Shown: positions 49,188-57,998, numbered from the stretch's first letter. The stretch is 64,000 bases of DNA from Anaerozeibacter quisquiliarum (GCA_051162045.1 JBISDI010000004.1); one strand, 5' to 3'. Notes: a model not told the origin generated them from the sequence alone. A program made the numbers and translations.

Positions 49188-49493
49188 TTAATTCTTCGGC
49201 CCGTCACCGCCCTCGCGCTTCTTGAACGTATTCTCATATGCGCCCATCGCGGCCAGCGCCACCACAAAGGCGTTGAGCGCCAAGAGCGGCGCGTCCTGCC
49301 AGGCAAGGCCGGTCGAGAATACCTTCGCGGCCAGCATGATGCCAAGGGACAGCGCCAGCACGAATGCGCGCGTCGGGATCTTCCACACGCGGTCGAGCGG
49401 TACCTTGAGGTATTGGACGATCAGCAGCACGGCCGCCGTCGCGCCGGTCGTGGTCAGCAAGCTACCCCAGTCGAACATCTCCTGTGCATTCAT
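49188..49493 (-). CDS. Small phage-holin-like membrane protein
   Basis: A 101-aa protein with two or three hydrophobic segments (TGATAAVLLIVQYLKV; AFVLALSLGIMLAAKVFS; APLLALNAFVVALAAMGAY) and a short charged C-terminal tail (NTFKKREGGDG), the usual holin layout. It lies 13 bases downstream of a modular endolysin gene on the same strand. The start at 49493 follows AGGAGG. It may release or insert the lysin across the membrane. Confidence 0.65.
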   Translation of the reverse strand: MNAQEMFDWGSLLTTTGATAAVLLIVQYLKVPLDRVWKIPTRAFVLALSLGIMLAAKVFSTGLAWQDAPLLALNAFVVALAAMGAYENTFKKREGGDGPKN

Positions 49494-49506
49494 AATGTGA
49501 TCCTCC

Positions 49507-51318
49507 TCATTTGATAAGATGTTCAAAGCTCAGCCCCTTGCCAGTCATCCGGTTCATGTCAATGCGCCCGGTGATGCCGGGGACGCTGCCTCCGCTTGAG
49601 TACTGGTGCAGCGTGCAGGGGTAGGCCGGCCACTTGCCCGGCTTGCCCGCGAGGTTGGCGGCTTTGTTACCGTAGCGCGGAATCCACACGAAGTCGGCCT
49701 CGGCGTAATTCAAATCCCACAGCTTGTACAGGTGGTGCCCGACGTAGATGCCGGTCTTGCGCGCGCCGAGGCGTTTCAATTCGCCGAGGAACGCCGAGCA
49801 GATGCCCCGCGCATGGCCCTTATCGATGCCGCTGTACTCCATGTCGGCGACGTAAAAGCGCGGGTCGTGGGGCGAGGCCTGCCGCCAGAACAGCCGCGCC
49901 TCCTGAACGGCCTCGGCGGCGGTCGTCGCCTTGACGTAGTGGTAGGTGCCGTAGACGATGCCCGCATCCTTTATCAGCTTTGCGTGCCTGGGCCACTTGG
50001 CGTCCGGATTCCCGCCGACCGACGCGCGATGGATGACCAGCTTGACGTGCTTTGCCATCCTGGCCGCCGCCGCCGCATCCGCAATCGTCTGGTAGGCGCT
50101 GATGTCCACGATGGCGCGCGGGTCGTCCGGGGCCGGATCGGAGCCCGGGGGCGCGCCGGTTGAACCGTCCGCGAATCGCCCGAGCCGCGCGTACCTGCCG
50201 CTGATCCAGCACAGCGCGCCCTCGCACACCACGCCGTGCCAGCCGTCCGCCGTGGCCATGCCCGCGTAGGCCAGCTGATCGCCCTTCCCTGCGACGAATA
50301 CGATCCGGCCGCCCGTGTTCGGCTGGGTGCGCACGTTGACGGTGTCTCCGGTCACCAGCACGTATCGGTCGGGGTCTTTGGCCGGGTCCTCCTCGCCGGT
50401 GGGTTCCAGGTCATTCTCAGGCTCCGGTTCTTGCGATACTTCGTCTGCGCCCTCGGGCGGCTCCTGCTCGACGATCTCGCCTTCGGCGACGGGCAGCTCC
50501 ACCTCGCGGCCCAACTGCTCCATCAGCACCTTGTGCGTCAGCGCATCGTAGATGCCGTCGGCCGTAAGATGGTTCGCACGCTGGAAGTTGCTCACCGCCG
50601 CCTCGGTCTTCGCGCCGAAATCTCCGTCCGCGCCGTAGCCGCCCAGGTCGTAGCCCCAACCGATCAGGATCGACTGCAGCTCGCGCACGTCCTCGCCCGC
50701 GCCGCCCTTTTTCAGCGCCCGATCGCCCAGCGCGTAGGAAAGCGCGTCGGCGTCCGCCTCCACTTCGACCTCGTCGTAGAGCGGGCGTCCGTAGCCGTCG
50801 ATATAGGTGCTGGTCTTTTTGTAGGATTTCGCGAGCACCGCGCCGCCGTTGGTGACCAACGTGCTCCCGCCGCTGGTGTTGCCCTCGATCGTGTAGATCC
50901 TGGCGGCGTCCACGCGGGTCACGATGCCGACGTGCCCGATCCGCCCCTTTGAAACCGAATAGAAGAACACCACGTCGCCCGGCCGGGGGTCGGCCTGCGC
51001 GCGCTTTGTGTAGCGGCCTGCCTCCCTGAAATACCGCGCGCCGGTCGGCGTGTAACAGTGCAGCGTCCTGCACAGCAGCCGCTTGGCCGCCGCAAGGCCG
51101 AATTCATACGCAAACACGCAGCTCACGAACGCCGCGCACCATTGCATGTTGAGGGTGCCGCTGTTCATGAACTGCTTGTAGTCGCGGTTGAAGCGGGTAT
51201 AGTTCTGCTTGCCCGCGTTGGCCGTGAAGTCGTCGAGGTCCTTGTTCGACTTCTTCTCGACGTATCCGATCCATTGCTTCGCCTGCGCGATCACACGCTC
51301 CGGGGTAGCCCTTGTCAT
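49507..51318 (-). CDS. Multidomain peptidoglycan hydrolase (endolysin-like)
   Basis: A 603-aa enzyme. Order: an N-terminal CHAP-like amidase/peptidase (about 1-165; NMQWCAAFVSC holds the Cys nucleophile, GRIGHVGIVTRV the His, IEGNTS the third residue). Next come a PG_binding_1 domain (about 195-265), an acidic linker, an SH3-like domain (about 315-385; DTVNVRTQPN) and a GH25 muramidase (about 405-603; DISAYQ, YVADMEYSG, LHQYSS). No signal peptide is present, as in phage lysins that need a holin. The start at ATG 51318 follows GAGGTG; a GTG at 51327 is in frame. No other phage genes are seen. Confidence 0.88.
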   Translation of the reverse strand: MTRATPERVIAQAKQWIGYVEKKSNKDLDDFTANAGKQNYTRFNRDYKQFMNSGTLNMQWCAAFVSCVFAYEFGLAAAKRLLCRTLHCYTPTGARYFREAGRYTKRAQADPRPGDVVFFYSVSKGRIGHVGIVTRVDAARIYTIEGNTSGGSTLVTNGGAVLAKSYKKTSTYIDGYGRPLYDEVEVEADADALSYALGDRALKKGGAGEDVRELQSILIGWGYDLGGYGADGDFGAKTEAAVSNFQRANHLTADGIYDALTHKVLMEQLGREVELPVAEGEIVEQEPPEGADEVSQEPEPENDLEPTGEEDPAKDPDRYVLVTGDTVNVRTQPNTGGRIVFVAGKGDQLAYAGMATADGWHGVVCEGALCWISGRYARLGRFADGSTGAPPGSDPAPDDPRAIVDISAYQTIADAAAAARMAKHVKLVIHRASVGGNPDAKWPRHAKLIKDAGIVYGTYHYVKATTAAEAVQEARLFWRQASPHDPRFYVADMEYSGIDKGHARGICSAFLGELKRLGARKTGIYVGHHLYKLWDLNYAEADFVWIPRYGNKAANLAGKPGKWPAYPCTLHQYSSGGSVPGITGRIDMNRMTGKGLSFEHLIK

Positions 51319-51383
51319 CGAGATCACCTCGTTTCATGTTATATCAGATTGCCTTGGTGTGCCATCACGCCAGGGGGAGCATA

Positions 51384-51409
51384 CAAAAAGCGCCCCGACA
51401 TGGAGCGCT
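51384..51409 (-). terminator. Hairpin with T run upstream of the lysin gene
   Basis: On the minus strand AGCGCTCC and GGGGCGCT pair (one G-U) around a 5-base loop, followed by five T residues. It lies 66 bases before the lysin start, with no minus-strand gene upstream of it, so it may be an attenuator or a barrier against antisense transcription. Confidence 0.5.
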
Positions 51410-51478
51410 AAGAACGGCAGTACCCGGCGCGGCATAGCCTGTATTGGCGCCACCAAGACGCCGATGGAGGTTTGTTCG

Positions 51479-51982
51479 ATGAATCAAGACGATACCTACA
51501 ATCCGTTGCGGGGCCGCAGGCCCATCGCCACGGCCCGCATCGCGGGCAGCGAGCTTGCGCCCGATATCCGTGGAGACATCAGCTTCTACGCCGCGCCGGG
51601 CGGCACCATCGTCGCGGCCCAGGTCAGCGGCCTGCCGCCGATCTCAATGCCGACCGAGCAGAACCCGATGCAAATCGGCCCGTTCGGGTTCCACGTGCAC
51701 GAGGGCAGCGCCTGCGGCTCCCCCTCGGGCGCCGCCCCCTATGCCGCCGCGGGCGGACACTACAACCCCACAAACCAGCCGCACCCGCTGCACGCGGGCG
51801 ACCTGCCGGTGCTGTTCCCGAATGACGGCCGCGCCGAAATGCAGCTCTACACCAACCGCTTCCGTCCCCAGGACGTTATCGGACGAACGGTCGTCATCCA
51901 CCAGATGCCCGACGACTTCCGAACCCAACCCGCCGGCGACTCCGGCATGCGCCTCGCCTGCGGCGAGATACAACAACCGTAA
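51479..51982 (+). CDS. sodC: Cu/Zn superoxide dismutase-family protein
   Basis: A 167-aa SodC-family protein. Metal ligands are in place: FGFHVHEGSACG (two Cu His and the disulphide Cys), GGHYNPTNQPHPLHAGDLP (bridging and Zn His plus Asp), and VVIHQMPDDF (last Cu His). The second disulphide Cys is in RLACGEI. It would convert superoxide to oxygen and peroxide. No signal peptide or lipobox is visible, unlike most bacterial SodC, which are exported. GGAGG lies eight bases before the ATG at 51479; an alternative ATG at 51464 overlaps that site. Confidence 0.88.
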   Translation: MNQDDTYNPLRGRRPIATARIAGSELAPDIRGDISFYAAPGGTIVAAQVSGLPPISMPTEQNPMQIGPFGFHVHEGSACGSPSGAAPYAAAGGHYNPTNQPHPLHAGDLPVLFPNDGRAEMQLYTNRFRPQDVIGRTVVIHQMPDDFRTQPAGDSGMRLACGEIQQP

Positions 51983-52394
51983 TGCAGGGGAGTATAATCC
52001 GGGCTGTAGCGCCGGGAAAAGCGCTGCAGCCCGCATAACTTGCTTGCGTGCGCCGGTTTTTTATGCGCCGCTCAATCCGGCGCGGGGTTTATGCAATCGC
52101 ATTCTACCGCAACCGCTGATTTCATGGCCTCTGCCGCACAAGAGGCATCCGGATTTGCCAAATCACCGTGAATGAAGGTTCGGGCGGCCCGTTTTTTGCT
52201 CACATTGCCCTCGCCGGCAGCCCGTCAGCCCATGCGCCATCCGGATTGGCCGGCATGTACGCATGGGTTTGGTTCTTGGATCGCCCCCGGTATCGCACGC
52301 TCCGACATCCGAACAACCGCCTGATGGCGAGGAAGACATGCTCTGCCTTGCTGCGGACGCGGGCCTTGCCATGTTTGACGCCCGCACGGCGCCA
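51983..52394. other. Long intergenic region before the first ribose-type ABC operon
   Basis: No gene is supported in about 410 bases. GGGCTGTAGCGC (52001-52012) and GCGCTGCAGCCC (52021-52032) form a 12-bp stem with one G-U after a TATAAT at 51993-51998. A second inverted repeat (GCGCCGG...CCGGCGC) with an internal T6 lies near 52050-52086. CGGGCGGCCCG followed by six T residues is at about 52183-52199. These could end the sodC transcript or mark a small RNA. Confidence 0.45.
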
Positions 52395-52411
52395 CGTAAA
52401 CTCCGTTTACA
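52395..52411. promoter_or_regulatory. LacI/ROK-type palindromic operator candidate
   Basis: GTAAAC-TCC-GTTTAC (52396-52410) is a perfect 6-bp inverted repeat of the type bound by LacI-family or ROK sugar regulators, ending 8 bases before the -35 element of the ABC operon promoter. Confidence 0.55.
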
Positions 52412-52418
52412 TTTACTG

Positions 52419-52447
52419 TTGACATTCTATGCTTATGCACTTATAAT
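52419..52447 (+). promoter_or_regulatory. Promoter of the first ribose-type ABC operon
   Basis: Perfect TTGACA (52419-52424), 17-base spacer, perfect TATAAT (52442-52447). Confidence 0.85.
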
Positions 52448-52491
52448 TCAAGTGATCTTTTATGGTCAAAAATATGAGGAGGTTGGCGTTC

Positions 52492-53421
52492 ATGAAGAAA
52501 TTTCCCGCGCTGTTACTGGCTGTGGTCCTGATTCTCGGCATCGGTTCGGTGGCGATGGCCGAGGGCAAGGTGTTTGGCTACACCTGCATGACCATGAACA
52601 ATCCCTTCTTCATCGTGCTCGAAAAGGCCATCCGCGAGAAGGTGGAGGCGCAGGGCGACGAGCTGATCACCGTGGACCCGTCGATGGACGTGGCGCTGCA
52701 GATTTCACAGGTGGAAGACCTGATCGTGCGCGGCATCGACGGCATCTTCCTGAACCCGGTGGACTGGGAGGGCATCACCCCCGCGCTCGACGAGCTCAAC
52801 AAAGAGAACATCCCGATCATCAACTTCGACACCGAGGTCAAGGCGATCGACAAGGTGACCGCCTACGTAGGCTCGAACAACTTCAACGCCGGCTACGTGT
52901 GCGGCGAAGACCTGGCCAAGCGCCATCCCGACGGCGGCAACATCGTGGTGCTCGACTCCCCGACCATGAACTCGGTCAACGACCGCATCTCGGGCTTCTT
53001 CAAGGCCATCGAGGAGTCGGGCGTCAAGTTCGAGGTGGTGCACCAGGCCGACGCGCTGGGCGACCTGCCCACCGCGATGAAGATCATGGACGACGTGCTG
53101 CAGAAGGATATAGAGATCGTCGCCATCATGGGCGGCAACGACCCGACCGCGCTGGGCGCCTATGCCGCCTGCAAGGCCGCGGGCCGCTCTGAAATCGAAA
53201 TCTACGGCGTAGACGGCTCGCCCGACGCCAAGGCGGCGATCGCCGAAGGCGGCCAGTTCGTGGGTTCGGGCGCGCAGAGCCCCAAGACCATCGGCTATGA
53301 CTCGGTCACCGTGGCCAACAAAATCTTGGCCGGCGAGTCGTTCGAGTTCCGCACGCCGGTGAAGACCTTCCTGATTACGAAAGACAATGTTGCCGAGTAC
53401 GGCACGGACGGCTGGCAATAA
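52492..53421 (+). CDS. Ribose-type sugar-binding protein, without lipobox
   Basis: A 309-aa periplasmic-binding-protein-like 1 domain protein (RbsB type). The signal peptide (MKKFPALLLAVVLILGIGSV, cleavage at AMA/EGK) has no Cys. Family segments: MNNPFFIVLEKAIREKVEAQ, VEDLIVRGIDGIFLNPVDWE, NDPTALGAYAACKAAG and the hinge VDGSPDAKAAI. It captures a sugar for the ATPase and permease encoded downstream. The start at 52492 follows GAGGAGG; the frame upstream reaches 52462 but lacks a site. Confidence 0.93.
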   Translation: MKKFPALLLAVVLILGIGSVAMAEGKVFGYTCMTMNNPFFIVLEKAIREKVEAQGDELITVDPSMDVALQISQVEDLIVRGIDGIFLNPVDWEGITPALDELNKENIPIINFDTEVKAIDKVTAYVGSNNFNAGYVCGEDLAKRHPDGGNIVVLDSPTMNSVNDRISGFFKAIEESGVKFEVVHQADALGDLPTAMKIMDDVLQKDIEIVAIMGGNDPTALGAYAACKAAGRSEIEIYGVDGSPDAKAAIAEGGQFVGSGAQSPKTIGYDSVTVANKILAGESFEFRTPVKTFLITKDNVAEYGTDGWQ

Positions 53422-53427
53422 GAGTCG

Positions 53428-53494
53428 CTTGAATCCGGCTGCCGTCGGATTCAAGTGAATTGGGACCGGGGGCGGGGCAGATCGTCCCGCCTCC
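53428..53494 (+). repeat. Two hairpins between the binding-protein and ATPase genes
   Basis: CTTGAATCCG (53428-53437) with CGGATTCAAG (53446-53455), then GGGGGCGGG (53468-53476) with CCCGCCTCC (53486-53494, one G-U) followed by GCCTTTA. The second resembles a weak terminator. Together they would give more binding-protein mRNA than transporter mRNA (inference). Confidence 0.65.
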
Positions 53495-53521
53495 GCCTTT
53501 ATACCAAACTAAGACGGAGTG

Positions 53522-55024
53522 ATGCAATTGTCAAGCGAGCAGACGCGGCTTCGGATGGCGGGCGTGCACAAGCGCTTTCCCGGCGTGTACGCGCTCAAGG
53601 ACGTCACATTTGACCTGCGCCCGGGCGAGGTGCACGCGCTGCTCGGTGAGAACGGCGCGGGCAAGTCGACGCTGATTAAGATATTGGGCGGCATCCACCC
53701 GATCGACGAGGGAGAAATCGAGATCGACGGCCAGATCGTTGCGATTCGCGGCGTGCAAGACGCCCAGCGCAACCACATCTCCATCATCCACCAGGAGCTG
53801 GCGCAGGTGCCGCACATGACCGTCGCCGAGAACATCTTCCTCGGCAAGGAACTGCTCGGCCGGTTCGGCACCATACGCCGCGACGAGATGACCGCCCGCG
53901 CGCAGCAGCTGCTCGACGCCTACGACCTCGACGTGCGCGCGGAGCAAAAGCTCTCCAATCTGACGATCGCGCAGCGGCAGATGATCGAGATCATCAAGGC
54001 CGTATCGTTCAACACGCGCATTTTGGTCATGGACGAGCCCACGAGCTCGTTGTCGGACAAGGAAGTGGAATTCCTGTTCAAGACCATCCGTCGGCTCAAG
54101 GGAGAGGACGTGGGCATCATCTACATCTCGCACCGGCTGAGCGAGCTGTTCGAAATCTCCGACCGGGTGACGGTTTTGCGGGACGGCGAAGTGGTGGGCA
54201 CGCGGGTGACCAGGGAGGCGACCGCGGTCGAGCTAATCAATCTGATGGTGGGCCGCGAGCTGACCAACTACTACACGCGCACCTTCCACCCGTTCGGCGA
54301 GGAGGTGCTGCGGCTTGAACATGTGTCGGCGGGCGAGCTGGTCCGGGACGTGAGCTTCGCGGTGCGCGGCGGCGAGATCCTGGGGCTGGCGGGGCTGGTG
54401 GGCGCGGGGCGCAGCGAGATCATGCAGGTGGTGTTCGGGCTCGAGAATGTGACCTCGGGCGAGCTGTTCATGCACGGCAAGCCGGTGACAATCGCTTCGC
54501 CCAACGAAGCAATGGCGCTGGGCATCGGCCTGGTGCCCGAAGACCGCAAGAAGGAGGGCATCTTCCCGACCAAGGCGGTCGGCTTCAACATCACGCTCAA
54601 AATCCTTAAGCAGATCATCCGCGGGCTCAGTGTCGACAGTCGGCTGGAGGACGAGACGATCACCCACTATATCGACGCGCTGTCGATCAAGACGCCCGGC
54701 CCCGAGCAGCTGATCGCCAACCTGTCGGGCGGCAACCAGCAGAAGGTGGTCATCGCGCGCTGGCTGGCGACCAAGCCGCAGGTGCTGATCCTCGACGAGC
54801 CCACGCGCGGCGTGGACGTGGGTTCGAAAGCCGAAATCTACGCCATCATGAACGAGCTGGCCGAGCAGGGCGTGTCCATCATCATGATTTCCTCGGAGCT
54901 GCCCGAGATCATCAACATGAGCGACCGCGTGGTGGTCATGGGCGGCGGCTCCGTCAAGGGCGTCCTCGAACGCGACGAGCTCTCACAGGAGAAAATAATG
55001 ATGTTGGCAACGGAGGGCATGTAG
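53522..55024 (+). CDS. Ribose-type sugar ABC importer ATPase (RbsA/MglA type)
   Basis: A 500-aa protein with two ATPase domains in tandem. The first has Walker A GENGAGKSTLIK and Walker B ILVMDEPTSSL. The second has a degenerate Walker A (GLVGAGRSEIMQ), signature LSGGNQQKVVIARWL and Walker B VLILDEPTRGVD, as normal for this family. The exact start is uncertain: ATG 53522 is only two bases from GGAG, while TTG 53528 lies at optimal spacing. It powers sugar uptake with the adjacent binding protein and permease. Confidence 0.93.
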   Translation: MQLSSEQTRLRMAGVHKRFPGVYALKDVTFDLRPGEVHALLGENGAGKSTLIKILGGIHPIDEGEIEIDGQIVAIRGVQDAQRNHISIIHQELAQVPHMTVAENIFLGKELLGRFGTIRRDEMTARAQQLLDAYDLDVRAEQKLSNLTIAQRQMIEIIKAVSFNTRILVMDEPTSSLSDKEVEFLFKTIRRLKGEDVGIIYISHRLSELFEISDRVTVLRDGEVVGTRVTREATAVELINLMVGRELTNYYTRTFHPFGEEVLRLEHVSAGELVRDVSFAVRGGEILGLAGLVGAGRSEIMQVVFGLENVTSGELFMHGKPVTIASPNEAMALGIGLVPEDRKKEGIFPTKAVGFNITLKILKQIIRGLSVDSRLEDETITHYIDALSIKTPGPEQLIANLSGGNQQKVVIARWLATKPQVLILDEPTRGVDVGSKAEIYAIMNELAEQGVSIIMISSELPEIINMSDRVVVMGGGSVKGVLERDELSQEKIMMLATEGM

Positions 55025-56047
55025 ATGAAACAGGAACGCATCGCCTCAAGCAGCCTCGCAGGCAACCCGGTCACCCGGTTCAGCCGCAAATTCTTCAAGG
55101 ACAACGCCGCCACGCTGATCGGCCTGATCGCGATCGTCTTCCTGCTCCAGCTGATGACCGGCGGGGGCAACCCGATGAACGGCGTGTTCTTCCGGCAGAA
55201 GAACATCCTGAACGTGCTCAGGCAGGTGTCGATCAACGCCAACCTCGCCTGCGGCATGACGCTGGTAATCATATTGGGCGGCATCGACATCTCGGTGGGC
55301 TCGATCATCGCACTGTCGGGCGTACTGGCGGCGGGCATGATTCAGAACTACGGCCTGCCGGTGTGGGTGGCGGTCGCCGTGGGCGTGGGCACGGGCCTTC
55401 TGTGCGGCATGTTCAACGCGTTCATCATCTCGACGACGCCGCTGCCTCCGTTCATCGTGACGCTGTCTATGATGCAGATGGCCAACGGCTTCGCCCGCAT
55501 CTATACCAGCGGCTCGCCGATCCGCGTGATGAACGACGATTTCAATTTCCTGGGCTCGGGCTACCTGTGGGGCATCCCGATCCCGGTGATCTACTCGCTG
55601 GTGCTGGTGGGGATAACGGCCTACATCCTGAATCGCACGAAACTGGGCCGGCACATCTACGCGGTGGGCGGCAACCGCGAGGCGGCGCGCTTCGCGGGCA
55701 TCAACGACAAAAAGATCCTGTTCTTCGCCTACTCGTATTCGGGCCTGCTCGCGGGCTTCAGCGGCGTGGTGCTGGCGGCGCGCATGTTCTCGGGCCAGCC
55801 GACCGCTGGCGACGGTCAGGAGATGGAGACCATCGCGGCCACGGTCTTGGGCGGCACCTCGATGCTGGGCGGCCAGGGCGCGATGGGCGGCACCGTGATC
55901 GGCGTCTTGATCATGGGCGCGCTGTCCAACGGCCTGAACCTGCTCGGCATCAACTCGTTCTGGCAGTACGTGGTCAAGGGCGTGGTGATCCTGATGGCGG
56001 TCTACATCGACGTCATCAAGAAGCGCTCCAAGAAGATCAGGCTGTAA
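55025..56047 (+). CDS. Ribose-type sugar ABC importer permease (RbsC type)
   Basis: A 340-aa permease with eight to ten membrane helices. Family segments: GMTLVIILGGIDISVGSIIALSG, the cytoplasmic NRTKLGRHIYAVGGNREAAR and the late VLGGTSMLGGQGAMGGTV. The ATG follows the ATPase stop directly, so translation is coupled. The operon (binding protein, ATPase, permease) imports a monosaccharide of unknown identity. Confidence 0.94.
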   Translation: MKQERIASSSLAGNPVTRFSRKFFKDNAATLIGLIAIVFLLQLMTGGGNPMNGVFFRQKNILNVLRQVSINANLACGMTLVIILGGIDISVGSIIALSGVLAAGMIQNYGLPVWVAVAVGVGTGLLCGMFNAFIISTTPLPPFIVTLSMMQMANGFARIYTSGSPIRVMNDDFNFLGSGYLWGIPIPVIYSLVLVGITAYILNRTKLGRHIYAVGGNREAARFAGINDKKILFFAYSYSGLLAGFSGVVLAARMFSGQPTAGDGQEMETIAATVLGGTSMLGGQGAMGGTVIGVLIMGALSNGLNLLGINSFWQYVVKGVVILMAVYIDVIKKRSKKIRL

Positions 56048-56088
56048 CCCGCGGCCGGCAAATCGACGATATGGGAAAGGTGATCGGC

Positions 56089-57669
56089 ATGCGCATGTTC
56101 CGCGTCCTTTTGTCCTGCGCGCTGTCGCTGTTGGTGCTCGCCCTGGTCGTGCCCGCGTCCGCGCAGAGCGCGGCGGCACCGGAGGCAGCCTACGCCTCCG
56201 CCGTCAAGGCGTTCGACGAGGGCGACTACTTAGCCGCCCGGCCGCTGTTTGAGGACGCGGCCGGCCACGGGCAAAGCAACCTGTACCTGCTGTGGATCGA
56301 GGGATACGAGCGCCTCGGCGCGGAAGAACTCGACGACGCGGCCACCATCTACGACGCGCTGGCCTCCCGTTCCTTCCTGAACAGCGCGGACATGCTGGCC
56401 TATACCCGCGCGCGCCTGATGGAGCGCGCGGGCGATCTCTCCGGTGCGATCGAAGGTTACAGGGTGCTCGACGTGCTCGACAGCGTCAACCGGCAGATCG
56501 ATCTGACCCGTCAACTGCGCATGGCGACGCCGACGCCTGCGCCTGTCCCTACGCCCTCCCCCGCCGGTCGCAACGAGCTGGCCGTGGCCGTGGACGGCGT
56601 AAAGCGGCGGCTGCCGCTATCCGGCGTCTTTGTGCAGACGGTCGAAAGCAGCGGGAAATCCTTTCTGCACGTCTACTTTAGCGAAAACAGTTTTTATATC
56701 AACGTGGACATCCCCGTCGATATGAAGGGCGGCCAGTCCGTCGACCAGCATACCGGCGTAACATCCTATGGCTGGCTGTACGGGTTGCAGGTGACCGACC
56801 ACAGCTACAGCCCTTATAGGGAGTACAATGCCTCAAACAGCATCCACGATCCCTACGGCCCCGATCCGTCCGGCTCCTCCTTCCGCATCGATCTGGACTC
56901 CATCAGCGCGGACGGGCGCGCCTACCGCGGCACGCTTTCGGGCGCCTTGTTCACCGAAGCGGGGGAAAGTCTGGTCCTGTCGGACGGAGCGTTCTGCTTT
57001 GAACTGGAAGACGAAGATCTGGCCGACGTGCGGCGCGGCAGGGTCGCGCCTACGCCGACGCCCGCGCCGACGCCCTACTACGCCGGCTTGGGGAAGGGCG
57101 ACGAGGGCTGGGCGGTAACCCGGCTGCAAAACCGGCTGATCGAACTGGGCTATCTGCGCGATACGGCGGACGGCGAGTACGGCGCGCTGACGGAACAGGC
57201 GGTCAGCGATTTCCAGCGCGCGAACGGACTTTCGAGCGACGGATACGCCGACAGCGCGACCCAGGTCCGGCTGTTTTCCGTCCTCGCCGCCGCCTACCGC
57301 GAGCCCGATGTGGCGCTGGTGGTCAAACGCCCCACGAGCTGGGGCGAGTGGAAGTCGCTCAGCAAGGACAGGATGAAGTTCCGCATCGAGGTGCAGAACG
57401 TATCCACATGGCGCACGGTCAAGTCGTTTGAGCTGTACTGCTATCCCGGCGGGCAAGACGGGGCCAATCTGCTCGGCGACCGCGTCTACTACAAGACCAC
57501 GAAGAAGAGCGTCAAGCCTGGCCAGACCGTCAAGTGCGACTACTTCACCATGGACTATCGCTCCAGCACCGACGAGGTCTATTGCGGCGTCCGCAAGGTG
57601 ACCTATTCGGACGGAACCGTCGCCGTAAACGACACGGTCGATTATGGATGCTGGAGCATCTCCTGGTAG
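56089..57669 (+). CDS. Exported TPR-like protein with peptidoglycan-binding domain
   Basis: A 526-aa protein. The signal peptide (MRMFRVLLSCALSLLVLALV, cleavage at ASA/QS) leads to a tetratrico-like helical region (about 30-140; KAFDEGDYLAARPLFEDAAG). A Pro/Thr linker, a beta-rich module (about 165-315), a second linker APTPTPAPTP and a PG_binding_1 domain (about 335-400; GWAVTRLQNRLIELGYLRD) follow. The C-terminal domain (about 410-526; FRIEVQNVSTWRTVKSFELYCY) looks like an immunoglobulin-type sandwich. It should sit on the cell wall. The start at 56089 follows GGAAAGG; ATG 56071 is less likely. Its link with the sugar operon upstream is unclear. Confidence 0.75.
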   Translation: MRMFRVLLSCALSLLVLALVVPASAQSAAAPEAAYASAVKAFDEGDYLAARPLFEDAAGHGQSNLYLLWIEGYERLGAEELDDAATIYDALASRSFLNSADMLAYTRARLMERAGDLSGAIEGYRVLDVLDSVNRQIDLTRQLRMATPTPAPVPTPSPAGRNELAVAVDGVKRRLPLSGVFVQTVESSGKSFLHVYFSENSFYINVDIPVDMKGGQSVDQHTGVTSYGWLYGLQVTDHSYSPYREYNASNSIHDPYGPDPSGSSFRIDLDSISADGRAYRGTLSGALFTEAGESLVLSDGAFCFELEDEDLADVRRGRVAPTPTPAPTPYYAGLGKGDEGWAVTRLQNRLIELGYLRDTADGEYGALTEQAVSDFQRANGLSSDGYADSATQVRLFSVLAAAYREPDVALVVKRPTSWGEWKSLSKDRMKFRIEVQNVSTWRTVKSFELYCYPGGQDGANLLGDRVYYKTTKKSVKPGQTVKCDYFTMDYRSSTDEVYCGVRKVTYSDGTVAVNDTVDYGCWSISW

Positions 57670-57722
57670 CGCCCATTGCACCCGCTCCGCCCGCAGCCGC
57701 TCCATCGACCGGCCGCATGTGT

Positions 57723-57911
57723 TCACGCGCCTCGGACTGGCGCAGGATGCTCGTCCTCGTCCGGCGGCGCGTCGTCCATCAGGGCCGCGAACGCTCGTAC
57801 ATAGCGTCGCCAACGAATTTCAGGATGGTAGACATTGAGGGGTTTTGCCGAGCCATCGAGCGCCGCGTCCACCTCTTCCCAAAACCGCCGTAACGCTTGC
57901 GGTCCCTCGGT
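57723..57911 (-). pseudogene. Possible remnant of a gene (C-terminal 62 codons)
   Basis: On the minus strand an open frame after TAG (57914-57912) runs to TGA at 57725-57723 and reads like real protein: EGPQALRRFWEEVDAALDGS, then NVYHPEIRWRRYVRAFAALM and DDAPPDEDEHPAPVRGA. It has no ATG and no ribosome-binding site; a GTG occurs 11 codons in. Amphipathic helices and an acidic tail are seen, but no family is recognised. It may be the end of a decayed gene. Confidence 0.3.
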
Positions 57912-57969
57912 CTATTGAACCATATGCCTTCGCTCACAAAAAAAACTTTCGTGAAATGCGCGATATGGA

Positions 57970-57998
57970 TTGACACAAGGGGCGAATTCTTGTATAAT
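57970..57998 (+). promoter_or_regulatory. Promoter of the RpiR-kinase-ABC operon
   Basis: Perfect TTGACA (57970-57975), 17-base spacer, perfect TATAAT (57993-57998) with TG just upstream. Confidence 0.85.

Noticed and set aside
49188..51318. Prophage
   Set aside because: Only a lysin and holin-like gene are present; no integrase, capsid, tail, portal or attachment site is seen.
55363..56088. Upstream extension of the TPR/PG-binding protein frame
   Set aside because: It overlaps the ribose-type permease in another frame; the real start has its own ribosome-binding site and signal peptide at 56089.
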